Shown here one piece after another: positions 28,363-37,094 of a stretch of DNA of 64,000 bases. A program made the position numbers and the translations under genes. The stretch spans positions 1-64,000 of the forward strand of contig JAILSC010000009.1 in assembly GCA_024697865.1 (NCBI GenBank). The letters run 5' to 3'. Each line of letters starts with the position of its first letter. Position 1 is the stretch's first letter. Under the pieces are notes generated by a model that made no database searches, was not told where the DNA came from, and saw only the letters and a list, made by a program, of their open reading frames with translations. Source of the stretch: Candidatus Saccharimonadota bacterium. GTDB taxonomy: Bacteria; Patescibacteriota; Saccharimonadia; Saccharimonadales; Saccharimonadaceae.

Positions 28363-28391
28363 ATTTTAGCGCAAGCGAGATGGAATGTCAA
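28363..28391 (-). promoter_or_regulatory. Promoter for structured leader/femX operon
   Basis: Minus strand TTGACA-N17-TAAAAT. Confidence 0.75.
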
Positions 28392-28507
28392 GCACGGATG
28401 CTAAGCGTCATGGTTGCCAGAACATCAGGGAATTAGCTTTCAAAAAGCTTGAGGTTTCTGTGGAAAAAGATGAGGATTTAGTGTGCAAATCGTGATAAAA
28501 TCAAAGT

Positions 28508-28714
28508 ATGGCTTTTATCAGAAAATATAAGACAACTTCGGGAGCAACTGGAGTGCAAGTGTGTTATAAGAACGGGGAAAAAGTAGTCAAAACGGTGCAC
28601 GTGGGATCGGCAACAACTGAAAAACAATTATTGAAATTAATGCGCGAAGCGCAGGGAATTATTGACGGAGATAAAACTCCGCTGTTTAATTTAGACAAAT
28701 ACAATAAAAAATAA
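28508..28714 (+). CDS. Small protein resembling only the N-terminal segment of IS1634-like transposases
   Basis: MAFIRKYKTTSGATGVQVCYKNGEKVVKTVHVGSATTEKQLLKLMREAQ; recalled resemblance to transposase N-termini; ends after 68 aa. Confidence 0.5.
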   Translation: MAFIRKYKTTSGATGVQVCYKNGEKVVKTVHVGSATTEKQLLKLMREAQGIIDGDKTPLFNLDKYNKK

Positions 28715-28727
28715 CTGAAGTTGGAAA

Positions 28728-28752
28728 AAGCCCGCGCATAAAGCGCGGGCTT
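28728..28752. terminator. Bidirectional-type terminator
   Basis: AAGCCCGCGC-N5-GCGCGGGCTT. Confidence 0.7.
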
Positions 28753-28806
28753 GGCGTTTATCAGATGTACTCCTAATCTGCTCTAGCCTCGCGAGGAGGC
28801 TTAAGA

Positions 28807-30042
28807 CTAACTGGCCTGAGCGGCTACGCTGGTTGCACGCCAGCGCTGGATCCAGCACTTGGTATAGCTCAAACAAGAATCCGGGTTTCGCTCTTGACGC
28901 CCATATTCTCCCATAGGTAAATGAACGCGAGCATTAGCACGCGACAGGGGACGAAGCTGATCTAGCTCCTCGCCATTAGCATACCTCATAGCAGTTTGGG
29001 CATCCAATTTTAGAAGCTTGGCATCAGGCAATTTCCCCTTAGGGGGGTTGCTGAGACCCAACTCCTGTCCTTGATAGAGACAGATGCCTTCAGCCGAAGA
29101 ACCGAACATATCCAAGACCATATCCTTAGGTTTGACCCCACGAGAGGGAAGACGTGGACTGTCGTGCGACTCGAGCTCCAACATGAAATGCGAGTTATAG
29201 GCCTCGGCATCAATGATTTGGAGAAGATGTCCCTCGCCCCAACGAATTTCGTCTTTCAAGAGAATGTTGCAGACAAAATCTACAGGGGTGTTACTGGTAT
29301 AGTATTTGACTAGGTCGCCCATAGTAGGGTCAAAGCACTCCACCATCAGGAAAGCGTCCTCATATCCCTCGAAAACAGCGTTGATGACATCGATAGATTT
29401 ATCTCCAAAGAGCAAATCTTCAAGCTCGAGAGTCATACTCGAGAAGTCTTTGTTGATGCCCTGAGGAAAATCGATCCGGAAGCCATCTACTCCTTGGTCG
29501 AGCCAATACTTAACAATCTCGCGAAACTCGTGGACCAAGGCCCAGTTAAGCTGACTGTCGTGATTGGCCGCAACCCCGACTTCCTGATAGGTAAACCACT
29601 GGAGATCCGCCTGAGTAGGATGAAAGAGGTGCAAATAATATTTACCCTCTTTCTCCAGACAATGCCAGGCCGGGCCATCATCGAATAGATTGTGCCATCC
29701 ATGATGATCTTGCTGAGACCAGCAATAGTACTCCGGATGAGACTTAAACCAATGATGACTGGTGGAAGTATGATTGATGGGCAAATCCATCACTACACCC
29801 AGACCGAGAGCGTGAGCCTGTTCCACAAATTCGCGAAAACGGTTGTGGTGTTCAAAGCGCCGAGAGACTTGTTTGTAATTAGTCACATCGTAGCCGCCGT
29901 CCTTAAAAGGAGAGTCGTAGATGGGACTGAGCCAAACATAATCGGCACTTAACGCAGCGATGCGTGGCAAGTGCTCGATCATCCCCTTGAAGCCAGTCTT
30001 CCAAGCCAAAGGATACAACTGATAAACTAAAGTTTTTGCCAT
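28807..30042 (-). CDS. GH13 alpha-amylase-family glycoside hydrolase
   Basis: DYVWLSPIYDSPFKDGGYDVTNY, GLGVVMDLPINHTS, GVDGFRIDFP, VECFDP, ESHDSPR. Confidence 0.85.
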   Translation of the reverse strand: MAKTLVYQLYPLAWKTGFKGMIEHLPRIAALSADYVWLSPIYDSPFKDGGYDVTNYKQVSRRFEHHNRFREFVEQAHALGLGVVMDLPINHTSTSHHWFKSHPEYYCWSQQDHHGWHNLFDDGPAWHCLEKEGKYYLHLFHPTQADLQWFTYQEVGVAANHDSQLNWALVHEFREIVKYWLDQGVDGFRIDFPQGINKDFSSMTLELEDLLFGDKSIDVINAVFEGYEDAFLMVECFDPTMGDLVKYYTSNTPVDFVCNILLKDEIRWGEGHLLQIIDAEAYNSHFMLELESHDSPRLPSRGVKPKDMVLDMFGSSAEGICLYQGQELGLSNPPKGKLPDAKLLKLDAQTAMRYANGEELDQLRPLSRANARVHLPMGEYGRQERNPDSCLSYTKCWIQRWRATSVAAQAS

Positions 30043-30075
30043 GAGATCACCTCTTTCTACGTTTGTGGCAAAAAA

Positions 30076-30810
30076 CTAAAAGGTGCTAGGTGGTACGTGA
30101 TCGGGTTGAGGTTCAGCAGCTTCTAGATCAGGAAGCATCTCCACTGGAGCGAATTCTTTTACCTCTAGAGCCACATCCGACTCAGCCTCCTCTGCCGGGA
30201 AGGCGAGCGAATTGGGATCAGAGATAGAATCCGGAACCATAGCTGGAGCAACGTCCAAGCTTTCCAAAGCGTCTTCAAGCTCAGTAGTAGAGATATTGGA
30301 TGTAAGCAAAGTGAGGCGCTTACGCGCGCTCTTGACTCGCTTTTCGGCGACTTTCTCTTGAGCGTAGAGGCGGTGCAGCACCTCTTTTTGGTGCTTATAC
30401 GGCCCCTGAGCTTGAATATGAGCTTTACCGATCGCCTCCTTCTGCGCCTTCAAAATCTCTTGGCGGATGTTGTCCAAACCTTGCTCGGCGGATAAAACAG
30501 CGTCTTCTGTTTTCTTGAGAGCTAAGAGATAAGCACGCTGCTCGGTCTCCGTAGCTATCTTGGTGAGATCTATTTTGTCTGCCTTGAGAATTTTGTCGAC
30601 CCATTTAGCAAGACGACGTTCCTCGGTGTACATCTTGGCGATCTTACGCTCTTCGCGCTTGAAAGCCTTTTCAATACTTTTGTCGATGACAATCTCTAGA
30701 GCTTCTTCATTTCGCTTGCTTTTGCTGTAGAGAGCGGCTGCAATCGCCACTAGAACAACAATGATAATAAGCAGAGCAACAACAATAACACTCAAAATGA
30801 CAAGTTCCAC
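30076..30810 (-). CDS. Membrane-anchored coiled-coil hypothetical protein
   Basis: N-terminal TM followed by Lys/Glu/Ala-rich coiled coil. Confidence 0.55.
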   Translation of the reverse strand: MELVILSVIVVALLIIIVVLVAIAAALYSKSKRNEEALEIVIDKSIEKAFKREERKIAKMYTEERRLAKWVDKILKADKIDLTKIATETEQRAYLLALKKTEDAVLSAEQGLDNIRQEILKAQKEAIGKAHIQAQGPYKHQKEVLHRLYAQEKVAEKRVKSARKRLTLLTSNISTTELEDALESLDVAPAMVPDSISDPNSLAFPAEEAESDVALEVKEFAPVEMLPDLEAAEPQPDHVPPSTF

Positions 30811-30959
30811 GATAATCCTCCCTTTCTGTGTCTGTAATCCGTGTTTTTGTCAACCCAATACTTAAGGTGCTTATTATTATTGTAGCATATTTTAATGTTT
30901 TGTCAATTTTATTCTGCGTGAGAACTTCTGAGTTTTAGATGTTATGGTATAATTGAAAT

Positions 30960-33566
30960 ATGAAATTTGCGAGTAGTTATGAACCGGGGGAATATGAGTC
31001 AGATATTTATGCCGCTTGGGAGGCGAGTGGGGTTTTTAATCCATCAGTGCCGACCTATCCGGTGGATAATAATGAAGACGGGATAGATGATCGGGAAGAA
31101 GAGTTTTCCGAACGTAATACTTACTCTATCGTAATGCCACCACCGAATGCAAACGGGAATTTACATATTGGGCACGGATTGACTGTGGCACTGGAAGATT
31201 CTTTGGTTCGTTATTATCGGCTAAAAGGTAAGTCTGCCTGGTATGTACCGGGAGCAGATCACGCCGGATTTGAGACCTGGGTGGTCTATGAAAAAGAGCT
31301 GGAAAAACACGGGCACACACGGTTTGAGTACTCGCGAGATGAACTATACGCAAAAGTCTGGGATTTCGTGGCCAAACAGCGAGGCAATATGGAGCTACAA
31401 CTGCGGGCCCTAGGGGCGTCTTGCGCTTGGGATGATTTGACTTTTACCCTAGACGAAAATGTAGTCGACCGAGTTTATACCACTTTTGAAAAAATGTGGA
31501 ATGACGGGATGATTTATAGAGGCGAAAAGTTGGTAAACTTTTGCCCAAAGCACCAGACAGCATTTGCAGATATCGAGGTTGAGCATAAGGATGAAAAGGG
31601 GACGCTATGGGAGATTGCTTACGACGATATCGTGGTCTCAACTACTCGACCAGAGACTTTGTTCGGAGATACGGCGGTAGCAGTAAATCCTGAGGATGCT
31701 CGATATAAGGAGCGGATTGGCAAAACGGTGCATTTACCACTGACAGATCGAGAAATTCCGATCATCGCAGATGAACACGCGGACCCAGAATATGGCACAG
31801 GCGCGGTGAAAATTACGCCAGCGCACGATTTTGACGATTTCGAAGTAGGAGAACGACATAATTTGGAGCGAATTCAGGTAATTGCCGAAAACGGAACCAT
31901 GATTAACGTGCCAGAAAAATATAACGGTTTAACTACCGAGGAATGCCGAAAACAAGTATTAAAAGATCTGAAAGAACAAGGGCTGCTCAAGGGCGAGAAA
32001 AAGATTGTACACTCAGTGGCGCATTGTTATAAGTGCGGTACAGTGCTAGAACCAATGCTAAAAGAGCAGTGGTTTATCGATGTACAAAAGTTGGCGAAAG
32101 TAGCAATTGAACACTTGGAGGCGGGAGAAATTAAATTCCACCCGGCGAACAAGCAAAAGGTGCTCGTGGATTATTTGAAAAACTTGAAAGACTGGAATAT
32201 CTCGCGGCAAATTCCTTGGGGAATTGCGATCCCAATGTTTAGAAAAGTCACCCCTGAGGCGACAGATGAGCCAGACTGGATTTTCGACCGACGGACCAAT
32301 TTAACAGAGATCGAAAAAGCGGGGGTCAAATACATACGGGATGAAGACACTTTTGACACGTGGTTTTCGTCGTCACACTGGCCAATTGTATGTACAGACT
32401 GGGAAGAAGGGAATTATAACCCCTACTATCCGCTAAACGTGATGGAAACAGGAGCGGATATTCTATTTGCCTGGGTAGCACGAATGATCATGATGGGCCT
32501 ATATGTAACAGGAGAAGTGCCATTTAAGGAAGTGTATTTGCACGGATTGGTGCTAGATGCCCATGGCAAAAAGATGAGCAAATCAAAGGGGAACGTAATT
32601 AATCCGATGGACTTAGTGGCGAAGTTTGGCTCGGATGCGTTTAGGCTAGGAATTTTGCGCGGGCGATCCGCCGGAATGAACCAGGCGTTTTCGGAAAATA
32701 GCGTAATAGCAGGAAGAAATCTTTGCAATAAATTATGGAATATATCTAGATTAGTGCAAAGCATTGTAGACGAGGGCGAAGATGGGGATGTCACAACCGA
32801 CAATATGGGGGAGGACTGGATCTGCCGGGAGATTAATGGGTGCTTAGAAGCGGTAGAACAAGACATGCGAAACTACAGATTTGCAGAAGCAGTGGAGACG
32901 CTATACCAAACAATTTGGGATAAATACGCAGATTGGTTCCTGGAGAGTCAAAAGTTATATCAGAACGTTCCTTTATTAAAACGGACTCTAGAGATCCTAC
33001 TGATTGCCTTACATCCGTTTGCACCGTTTGTAACAGAGGCAATTTGGCAAAACCTTGCTTGGACGGACGGATTTATTGCTACGGCTAAATGGCCCGCCAG
33101 ACTTGAATTTGACCCGATTACAGCCGAGGAATTTGAAAACATAAGAATTATCGTGGGAGAGGTGAGAGGCACCTTACAGGCCCTGCCAGGCACTAATAAC
33201 GCGAAAAAATATGCGCTATTGTATGGCAACGACAGCCTGATTCAGGAAAATGAGCTCTTGATTAAGAATTTGACTAGGGTACCGACAATTAACTCAGTCG
33301 AAGGGACGCCGAGAGGACTAAGGCTGGCGTTAGCCAACCACGAACTTTATTTAGATGTGCCTGAGAAGATAGTAACCGAATATAAAGATGCCTTGACTGA
33401 GAGGATTTTAGCAGTGGGACGAGAATTGGACGCTTTGAACGCGAGAATGATGAACCCGAATTATGTAGCTAAAGCTCCTGAGCACTTAGTGCAAGAAACC
33501 AAAGAACAAATAGATGAGAAACAGGCACTAATTAAGCGATTAAAGCAAGAGTTAGAATTTATCTAA
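30960..33566 (+). CDS. valS: Valyl-tRNA synthetase
   Basis: MPPPNANGNLHIGHGLTVALEDSLVRYYRLKG, VPGADHAGFETW, GKKMSKSKGNVINP, STTRPETLFGDTAVAVNP. Confidence 0.93.
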   Translation: MKFASSYEPGEYESDIYAAWEASGVFNPSVPTYPVDNNEDGIDDREEEFSERNTYSIVMPPPNANGNLHIGHGLTVALEDSLVRYYRLKGKSAWYVPGADHAGFETWVVYEKELEKHGHTRFEYSRDELYAKVWDFVAKQRGNMELQLRALGASCAWDDLTFTLDENVVDRVYTTFEKMWNDGMIYRGEKLVNFCPKHQTAFADIEVEHKDEKGTLWEIAYDDIVVSTTRPETLFGDTAVAVNPEDARYKERIGKTVHLPLTDREIPIIADEHADPEYGTGAVKITPAHDFDDFEVGERHNLERIQVIAENGTMINVPEKYNGLTTEECRKQVLKDLKEQGLLKGEKKIVHSVAHCYKCGTVLEPMLKEQWFIDVQKLAKVAIEHLEAGEIKFHPANKQKVLVDYLKNLKDWNISRQIPWGIAIPMFRKVTPEATDEPDWIFDRRTNLTEIEKAGVKYIRDEDTFDTWFSSSHWPIVCTDWEEGNYNPYYPLNVMETGADILFAWVARMIMMGLYVTGEVPFKEVYLHGLVLDAHGKKMSKSKGNVINPMDLVAKFGSDAFRLGILRGRSAGMNQAFSENSVIAGRNLCNKLWNISRLVQSIVDEGEDGDVTTDNMGEDWICREINGCLEAVEQDMRNYRFAEAVETLYQTIWDKYADWFLESQKLYQNVPLLKRTLEILLIALHPFAPFVTEAIWQNLAWTDGFIATAKWPARLEFDPITAEEFENIRIIVGEVRGTLQALPGTNNAKKYALLYGNDSLIQENELLIKNLTRVPTINSVEGTPRGLRLALANHELYLDVPEKIVTEYKDALTERILAVGRELDALNARMMNPNYVAKAPEHLVQETKEQIDEKQALIKRLKQELEFI

Positions 33567-33657
33567 AGAGCTTCGCTATTTAGGCTAAGTGTGATAAAAT
33601 AAGTTGAAGGTTGCTTAGGCTAGTCGCGATTATGGGCTTCTAGTGAAGGGGGAGGAT

Positions 33658-33903
33658 ATGATTAGCACTTGGACTACAGCAGGGGAAAACGGACACGAAC
33701 AAATCAAAAAAATGGCCGAAAGGCTGAAGAGCAAGGGATACAAAATCATTGAGACAAAAGAAGACTTGATACAGCAAGGAACGAACGCCAAAGGGGACCC
33801 GATCATGATGCCGGGGTGGCGAATCACCTTCAACGATCACAGGCCAGGGCCGGCTCGGAATGTAGATGAGGGCGGAACGCGTTGGCTGTGGGATAGCGAC
33901 TAA
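33658..33903 (+). CDS. Small hypothetical protein
   Basis: ATG at 33658 preceded by GGGGGAGG; 81 aa; terminator downstream. Confidence 0.55.
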   Translation: MISTWTTAGENGHEQIKKMAERLKSKGYKIIETKEDLIQQGTNAKGDPIMMPGWRITFNDHRPGPARNVDEGGTRWLWDSD

Positions 33904-33924
33904 GCCCAACCTAGTATCTTAGAT

Positions 33925-33953
33925 AAAGCTCACCTTGTTTGGTGAGCTTTTTC
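33925..33953. terminator. Terminator
   Basis: AAAGCTCACC-N6-GGTGAGCTTTTT. Confidence 0.75.
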
Positions 33954-33969
33954 TTGGACGAGCATTAGA

Positions 33970-34350
33970 TTAATCTGTAAGTCTTAATTTAGCTTGAATT
34001 TCTTTAAAATCAGCTTCGGTCATAGGGATTTCCCGTCCATGGTGCCAGGTGTCGTCAAAAGGGGTGAGATGGACATGAGCGTGAGGCACGTCGGTGCCGA
34101 TGACTTTCCAGAGGGTGCGTTGACCGAGTTGTTTCTCCAGGTGTTGGCTGAGTTTTTTAACAGTAGCCATGAGGGCTTGGTAATCTTCGTCAGGGAGATC
34201 ATAAATTTTGTCGACTTCTAATTTAGGGATGACGAGAGTATGGCCTAGGGTCTCGGGGTGGATATCAAGAAAGGCAAAAGTCTTGTCGTCTTCGTAAATT
34301 TTGTAGCAAGGAATTTCTCCTTTGATAATTTGAGTAAAAATACTTGGCAT
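33970..34350 (-). CDS. HIT family protein
   Basis: SIFTQIIKGEIPCYKIYEDDKTFAFLDIHPETLGHTLVIPK...PHAHVHLTP. Confidence 0.92.
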   Translation of the reverse strand: MPSIFTQIIKGEIPCYKIYEDDKTFAFLDIHPETLGHTLVIPKLEVDKIYDLPDEDYQALMATVKKLSQHLEKQLGQRTLWKVIGTDVPHAHVHLTPFDDTWHHGREIPMTEADFKEIQAKLRLTD

Positions 34351-34351
34351 T

Positions 34352-34846
34352 TTAGACTCCTTTGGTTTTAGGTTTGACTAATTTTTTGATGATAATAAGA
34401 TAGATAGCGATAAAAATAGCAGTAAAAACAAGGGCGCCGATAACGTCGGAAACCCAGTGCATATTGGCGAAAACCCGGCCAACGGCTACCAGGATAGTAA
34501 GTACGAGCATAAGGCAATCAAGGAAAATGACCGTAGCTTTAGATTTGATATATTTGGGCAAAACAACGGCCGTAATAGCAAAGAGAGTAGCCACAAACAT
34601 TACATGACTAGAAGGGAAGGAAGGCTCGCCAGAGCCATTAGGGCGAGTGTTCCAAATAAAAATATGGTCAAAGACAAAATAGACGATAGTCATTAAAATT
34701 AAAGGGATCGTAGCCCAACGAAGTTCAGGGTCAATTTTAGTGAAAGACTTGCGAGAGATCCATTGAAAGAAGCCAAGGCAGATGAAGAGGACAAAAACAG
34801 CGAAGGCTGATATTAGAATAATGTTAGTGATTGAATCCCAATCCAT
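34352..34846 (-). CDS. PAP2-family membrane phosphatase
   Basis: PSFPSSHVMFVATLFA...RVFANMHWVSDVIGALV. Confidence 0.85.
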   Translation of the reverse strand: MDWDSITNIILISAFAVFVLFICLGFFQWISRKSFTKIDPELRWATIPLILMTIVYFVFDHIFIWNTRPNGSGEPSFPSSHVMFVATLFAITAVVLPKYIKSKATVIFLDCLMLVLTILVAVGRVFANMHWVSDVIGALVFTAIFIAIYLIIIKKLVKPKTKGV

Positions 34847-34892
34847 ACTTTAATTATACAACAAAAAAAGACCGTGCGGCCTTCTTTTTATT

Positions 34893-34934
34893 TGATATGC
34901 CCGGTAGGATTGGGATCCCGCCCGACTCTACCTA
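34893..34934 (-). repeat. Degenerate duplicated tRNA-Arg 3' tail
   Basis: TATGCCCGGTAGGATT (plus strand) at 34896-34911 is identical to 34978-34993; minus strand GGAT-CCCA-ATCC hairpin then TACCGGGCATATCA. Confidence 0.85.
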
Positions 34935-34941
34935 CGAACAA

Positions 34942-34967
34942 AAAATTAAGAGTAAACTCTTAATTTT
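34942..34967 (-). terminator. Terminator between tRNA-Arg and its tail
   Basis: AAAATTAAGAG-TAAA/TTTA-CTCTTAATTTT with T-run on minus strand. Confidence 0.7.
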
Positions 34968-34974
34968 CTATTCT

Positions 34975-35051
34975 TGGTATGCCCGGTAGGATTCGAACCT
35001 GCGACCTTTGGCTCCGCAAGCCAACGCTCTATCCAGCTGAGCTACGGGCAC
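34975..35051 (-). tRNA. tRNA-Arg(GCG), CCA encoded
   Basis: GTGCCCG/CGGGCAT acceptor, D-arm GCTCAGCTGGATAGAGC, anticodon loop TTGCGGA, GGTTCGAATCC, ACCA. Confidence 0.88.
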
Positions 35052-35197
35052 GAATGTGGATGTTTTGAATAATCTCAACATCCACCTAGAAATGTAATGA
35101 ACATCACCTCGTAAGGCGACGATTATTATTATAACATATTTTTAGGAAATGTGGGAGAAAAATCAATGAATAATTAGAAATATGCTACAATGAAAAC

Positions 35198-35758
35198 ATG
35201 CCTTGGGTGGGAATAAAAACTAAAAATAGGCGATACCAAAAGACCGAGATCGCTATTTTAGAAGTCTTAATGAGATCAAAAGAGTTGCCTTCGGCTAGAG
35301 TACTAGTAAGGCAGGCTAAAATTTCACGATCAACACTATATCGCCATCATAAAACTATCCCAGGAATAATACCGGATTACGAGAGAGAAATTTTAATTAA
35401 ATATACAGAGGTAATCCAAAAATTAACTCGACGAAAAAATATCCAGGTCCGAACAATTTGTCTTCGGACCTTAATTTTTATCATGATGAACCGGCGAACT
35501 TTTAAAATTTTATTAAAATACGATAGCGGAGTGGTGATTGAAAAAATGATTCTGAAATTAAGGCATAAACTGAAAAGTGCCTGTTATCTACCAAATAATC
35601 CAGAAAGAATGCTACGAATCTATGCCAAAGAAGTAGCAGGAGTAATAGAAGAATGGGGTAAAAATGGGTTTAAAGAAGGGGAGTTAGAGATGGTGCTGGG
35701 TAAAGTTATGTACTTGACTGAGAGTATGCGACAAAGATTAGGGCCTCTTAACCGTTAA
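35198..35758 (+). CDS. TetR-like DNA-binding protein
   Basis: ILEVLMRSKELPSARVLVRQAKISRSTLYRHHKTI helix-turn-helix. Confidence 0.65.
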   Translation: MPWVGIKTKNRRYQKTEIAILEVLMRSKELPSARVLVRQAKISRSTLYRHHKTIPGIIPDYEREILIKYTEVIQKLTRRKNIQVRTICLRTLIFIMMNRRTFKILLKYDSGVVIEKMILKLRHKLKSACYLPNNPERMLRIYAKEVAGVIEEWGKNGFKEGELEMVLGKVMYLTESMRQRLGPLNR

Positions 35759-35789
35759 TTCTTAGAGGATTTATGGTATAATAAAGAGT

Positions 35790-35880
35790 GGAAGCGTGGC
35801 CGAGTGGTTGAAGGCGCACGACTCGAAATCGTGTGGGCGGGTTAACCGTCTCGGAGGTTCGAATCCTCTCGCTTCCGCCA
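35790..35880 (+). tRNA. tRNA-Ser(CGA), CCA encoded
   Basis: GGAAGCG/CGCTTCC acceptor, anticodon stem CACGA-CTCGAAA-TCGTG, long variable arm, GCCA. Confidence 0.93.
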
Positions 35881-35905
35881 TTGGATCGAGCAAGATACTG
35901 TGTTC

Positions 35906-35946
35906 GGATTCGGACCTTCGGTGCGAATCCTCTCGCTTCCGCCATT
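35906..35946 (+). repeat. Duplicated tRNA-Ser(CGA) 3' tail with hairpin
   Basis: GGATTCGGACC-TTC-GGTGCGAATCC then TCTCGCTTCCGCCATT; 23 nt at 35924-35946 identical to 35860-35882. Confidence 0.9.
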
Positions 35947-35992
35947 AGGAGTGAATTTTAACAAAAAACTAGACCCTGTAGAATTAAGCTGG

Positions 35993-36020
35993 GGCCCCGC
36001 TAAATTGGCGGGGCCTTTTT
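35993..36020 (+). terminator. Rho-independent terminator downstream of tRNA-Ser(CGA) and its tail
   Basis: GGCCCCGC-N7-GCGGGGCC-TTTTT. Confidence 0.85.
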
Positions 36021-36054
36021 GTGATATAATAGAGACAACTAGAAGAGGTCCAAA

Positions 36055-37068
36055 ATGACTGAGGATAACCCAGAGAAACGAATTGAAATTTATAAGGGGC
36101 TGGCGGGTGAGGTGATTTTTGATGTAGATACGGAAGGGGAAACAATCTGGGCGACACAGGCCCAGATGGCGCAAGTTTTTGATACGGGCCTACCAACTAT
36201 CAATTATCATTTGAAGAGTATTTTTGAAAGTGGCGAACTGGACGAATCACGAACTATTCGAAAAAATCGAATAGTTCGAACAGAAGGGAAACGACAAGTA
36301 CAGCGTGAAGTGAAAGTCTATAATCTAGACGCAATCATTTCGGTGGGTTATCGAGTAAATTCAAAAAAAGCAACGCAGTTTAGGATCTGGGCCACAAATG
36401 TATTGAAGCGATTCGTGACGGACGGGGTGGCGATCAACGAACGACGACTTGAAGATTTACGAGCAAAAGAGGATGTTAAACGACTGCGTGACGTAGAAAA
36501 AATGATGGGGTTGGTGAGAAGACTGACCGCTACAAAGCTTTTAGATGCCGGGGAAGCAAACGGGGTGCTAGAAGTAATCTCACGTTATGCCGGGAGTTTT
36601 AAAACTTTAGAAGAATACGACGAAGGGCATATTGATCTAAAATTTTTAAACAAAAAACGTAGACAAAAAGAATTAACGGTAGAAATGTGCAATTCGGCAG
36701 TGGAGCAACTACGCAAAAACGTAAAAGGCGGAGATTTGTTTGGTAAAATGCGCGGAAAGATGTTTGAAGGAAGCCTGTCGACTATTTTCCAGAGTTTTGA
36801 TGGGAAAGAACTGTACCCGAGCGTGCCGGAAAAAGCGGCAAACTTATTGTATTTCGTAATTAAAGATCACCCGTTTTACGATGGCAACAAACGAATTGGG
36901 GCGCTATTATTTATTTTATTCTTAACATTAAATGATTGCCATTTGACGGCAAATGGCGAAACTAAAATATCCGATCGGGCGCTGACGGCAATTGCACTTT
37001 TGATTGCCGAATCAGAACCAAAAGAGAAAGAACTAATCGTCAGTCTGGTCTGTAAGTTGCTAGAATAG
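36055..37068 (+). CDS. RhuM-like N-terminal domain fused to Fic/DOC domain
   Basis: VYNLDAIISVGYRVNSKKATQFRIWATNVLKRFV (RhuM) and HPFYDGNKRIGALLFILFL (Fic/DOC HPFxDGNKR). Confidence 0.88.
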   Translation: MTEDNPEKRIEIYKGLAGEVIFDVDTEGETIWATQAQMAQVFDTGLPTINYHLKSIFESGELDESRTIRKNRIVRTEGKRQVQREVKVYNLDAIISVGYRVNSKKATQFRIWATNVLKRFVTDGVAINERRLEDLRAKEDVKRLRDVEKMMGLVRRLTATKLLDAGEANGVLEVISRYAGSFKTLEEYDEGHIDLKFLNKKRRQKELTVEMCNSAVEQLRKNVKGGDLFGKMRGKMFEGSLSTIFQSFDGKELYPSVPEKAANLLYFVIKDHPFYDGNKRIGALLFILFLTLNDCHLTANGETKISDRALTAIALLIAESEPKEKELIVSLVCKLLE

Positions 37069-37094
37069 AACAGATATGATATAATGTGAATATT

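Noticed and set aside
35748-36174. ORFs on the minus strand (35748-35945, 35842-36174) with GGSERIRT... peptides
   Set aside because: They are antisense translations of tRNA-Ser(CGA) and its duplicated tail, a known source of spurious ORFs.
36055-37068. RhuM-Fic gene as part of a restriction or toxin-antitoxin island
   Set aside because: Neighbours are tRNA-Ser and a Mur-ligase-like gene; no antitoxin or restriction partner visible.
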